Source: Syntrophaceae bacterium UBA4810 (lineage in GTDB: Bacteria > Desulfobacterota > Syntrophia > Syntrophales > Smithellaceae). Taken from it: a stretch of 21,587 nt of DNA. Shown one piece after another: positions 21,587 through 21,587 of the stretch. Both the position numbers and the translations under genes were made by a program. The stretch lies in contig DHGA01000070.1 in NCBI GenBank assembly GCA_002402545.1, forward strand, positions 5,301 through 26,887, given 5' to 3'. How positions within the stretch are numbered: position 1 is the stretch's first letter; each line of letters opens with the position of its first letter. Below the pieces are notes generated by a model. It was not told where the DNA came from. It searched no databases and saw only the letters and a list, made by a program, of their open reading frames with translations.

Positions 21587-21587
21587 G

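Overview
The window reads as an ordinary chromosomal stretch of an anaerobic Gram-negative bacterium, most likely a Desulfobacterota (former Deltaproteobacteria) member near the Syntrophales. This placement is inferred from the gene mix: archaeal-type entry into aromatic biosynthesis (ADH synthase plus dehydroquinate synthase II), a TupABC-type tungstate importer, outer-membrane proteins (a porin-like barrel and a TolC), a free-standing small biotin carrier, and moderate G+C with AT-rich spacers. No phage, transposon, CRISPR, tRNA or rRNA was seen.

Layout. (1) 1-1468: the tail of a sugar-nucleotidyltransferase and an APH-fold sugar kinase resembling the MurU/AmgK pair, separated by a run of back-to-back hairpins. 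(2) 3310-1512, minus strand: two translationally coupled genes for the ADH synthase / DHQ synthase II route. (3) 4714-3433, minus strand: a hotdog thioesterase and an aldo/keto reductase. (4) 4850-9814, plus strand: a fluoride-responsive locus. Two separate leaders (4889-4957 and 8540-8607) match the crcB-motif fluoride riboswitch. The first precedes a dynamin-like GTPase and an enolase. The second precedes a cation:proton antiporter. A HIT-family protein with an altered histidine triad lies between them. (5) 15742-9824, minus strand: a six-gene tungstate locus, with a one-component regulator (excisionase-type HTH fused to a periplasmic-binding-protein-like sensor), a divergent TupA-like binding protein, a porin-like barrel, TupA, TupB and TupC. 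(6) 16129-21150, plus strand: a CecR-like TetR regulator followed by TolC, MacA-like adaptor, MacB-like ATPase and FtsX-type permease, packed with overlaps. (7) 21265-21480: a 71-residue biotin carrier domain, closed by a strong terminator.

The most interesting part is the fluoride locus. In both leaders the same ACTCC segment can pair either with the aptamer loop (a pseudoknot expected when fluoride is bound) or with the downstream Shine-Dalgarno GGAGT. This predicts translational ON switches. Enolase is the classic fluoride-poisoned enzyme, and antiporters are known partners of this riboswitch. The dynamin-like GTPase, which is the first gene under the switch, has no fluoride role that I know of and is the best candidate for new biology. 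A second point of interest is the tungstate operon, which encodes three distinct proteins with a PBP-type fold (sensor, variant SBP, canonical TupA) and an outer-membrane barrel, behind a promoter with a palindrome at the expected transcription start.
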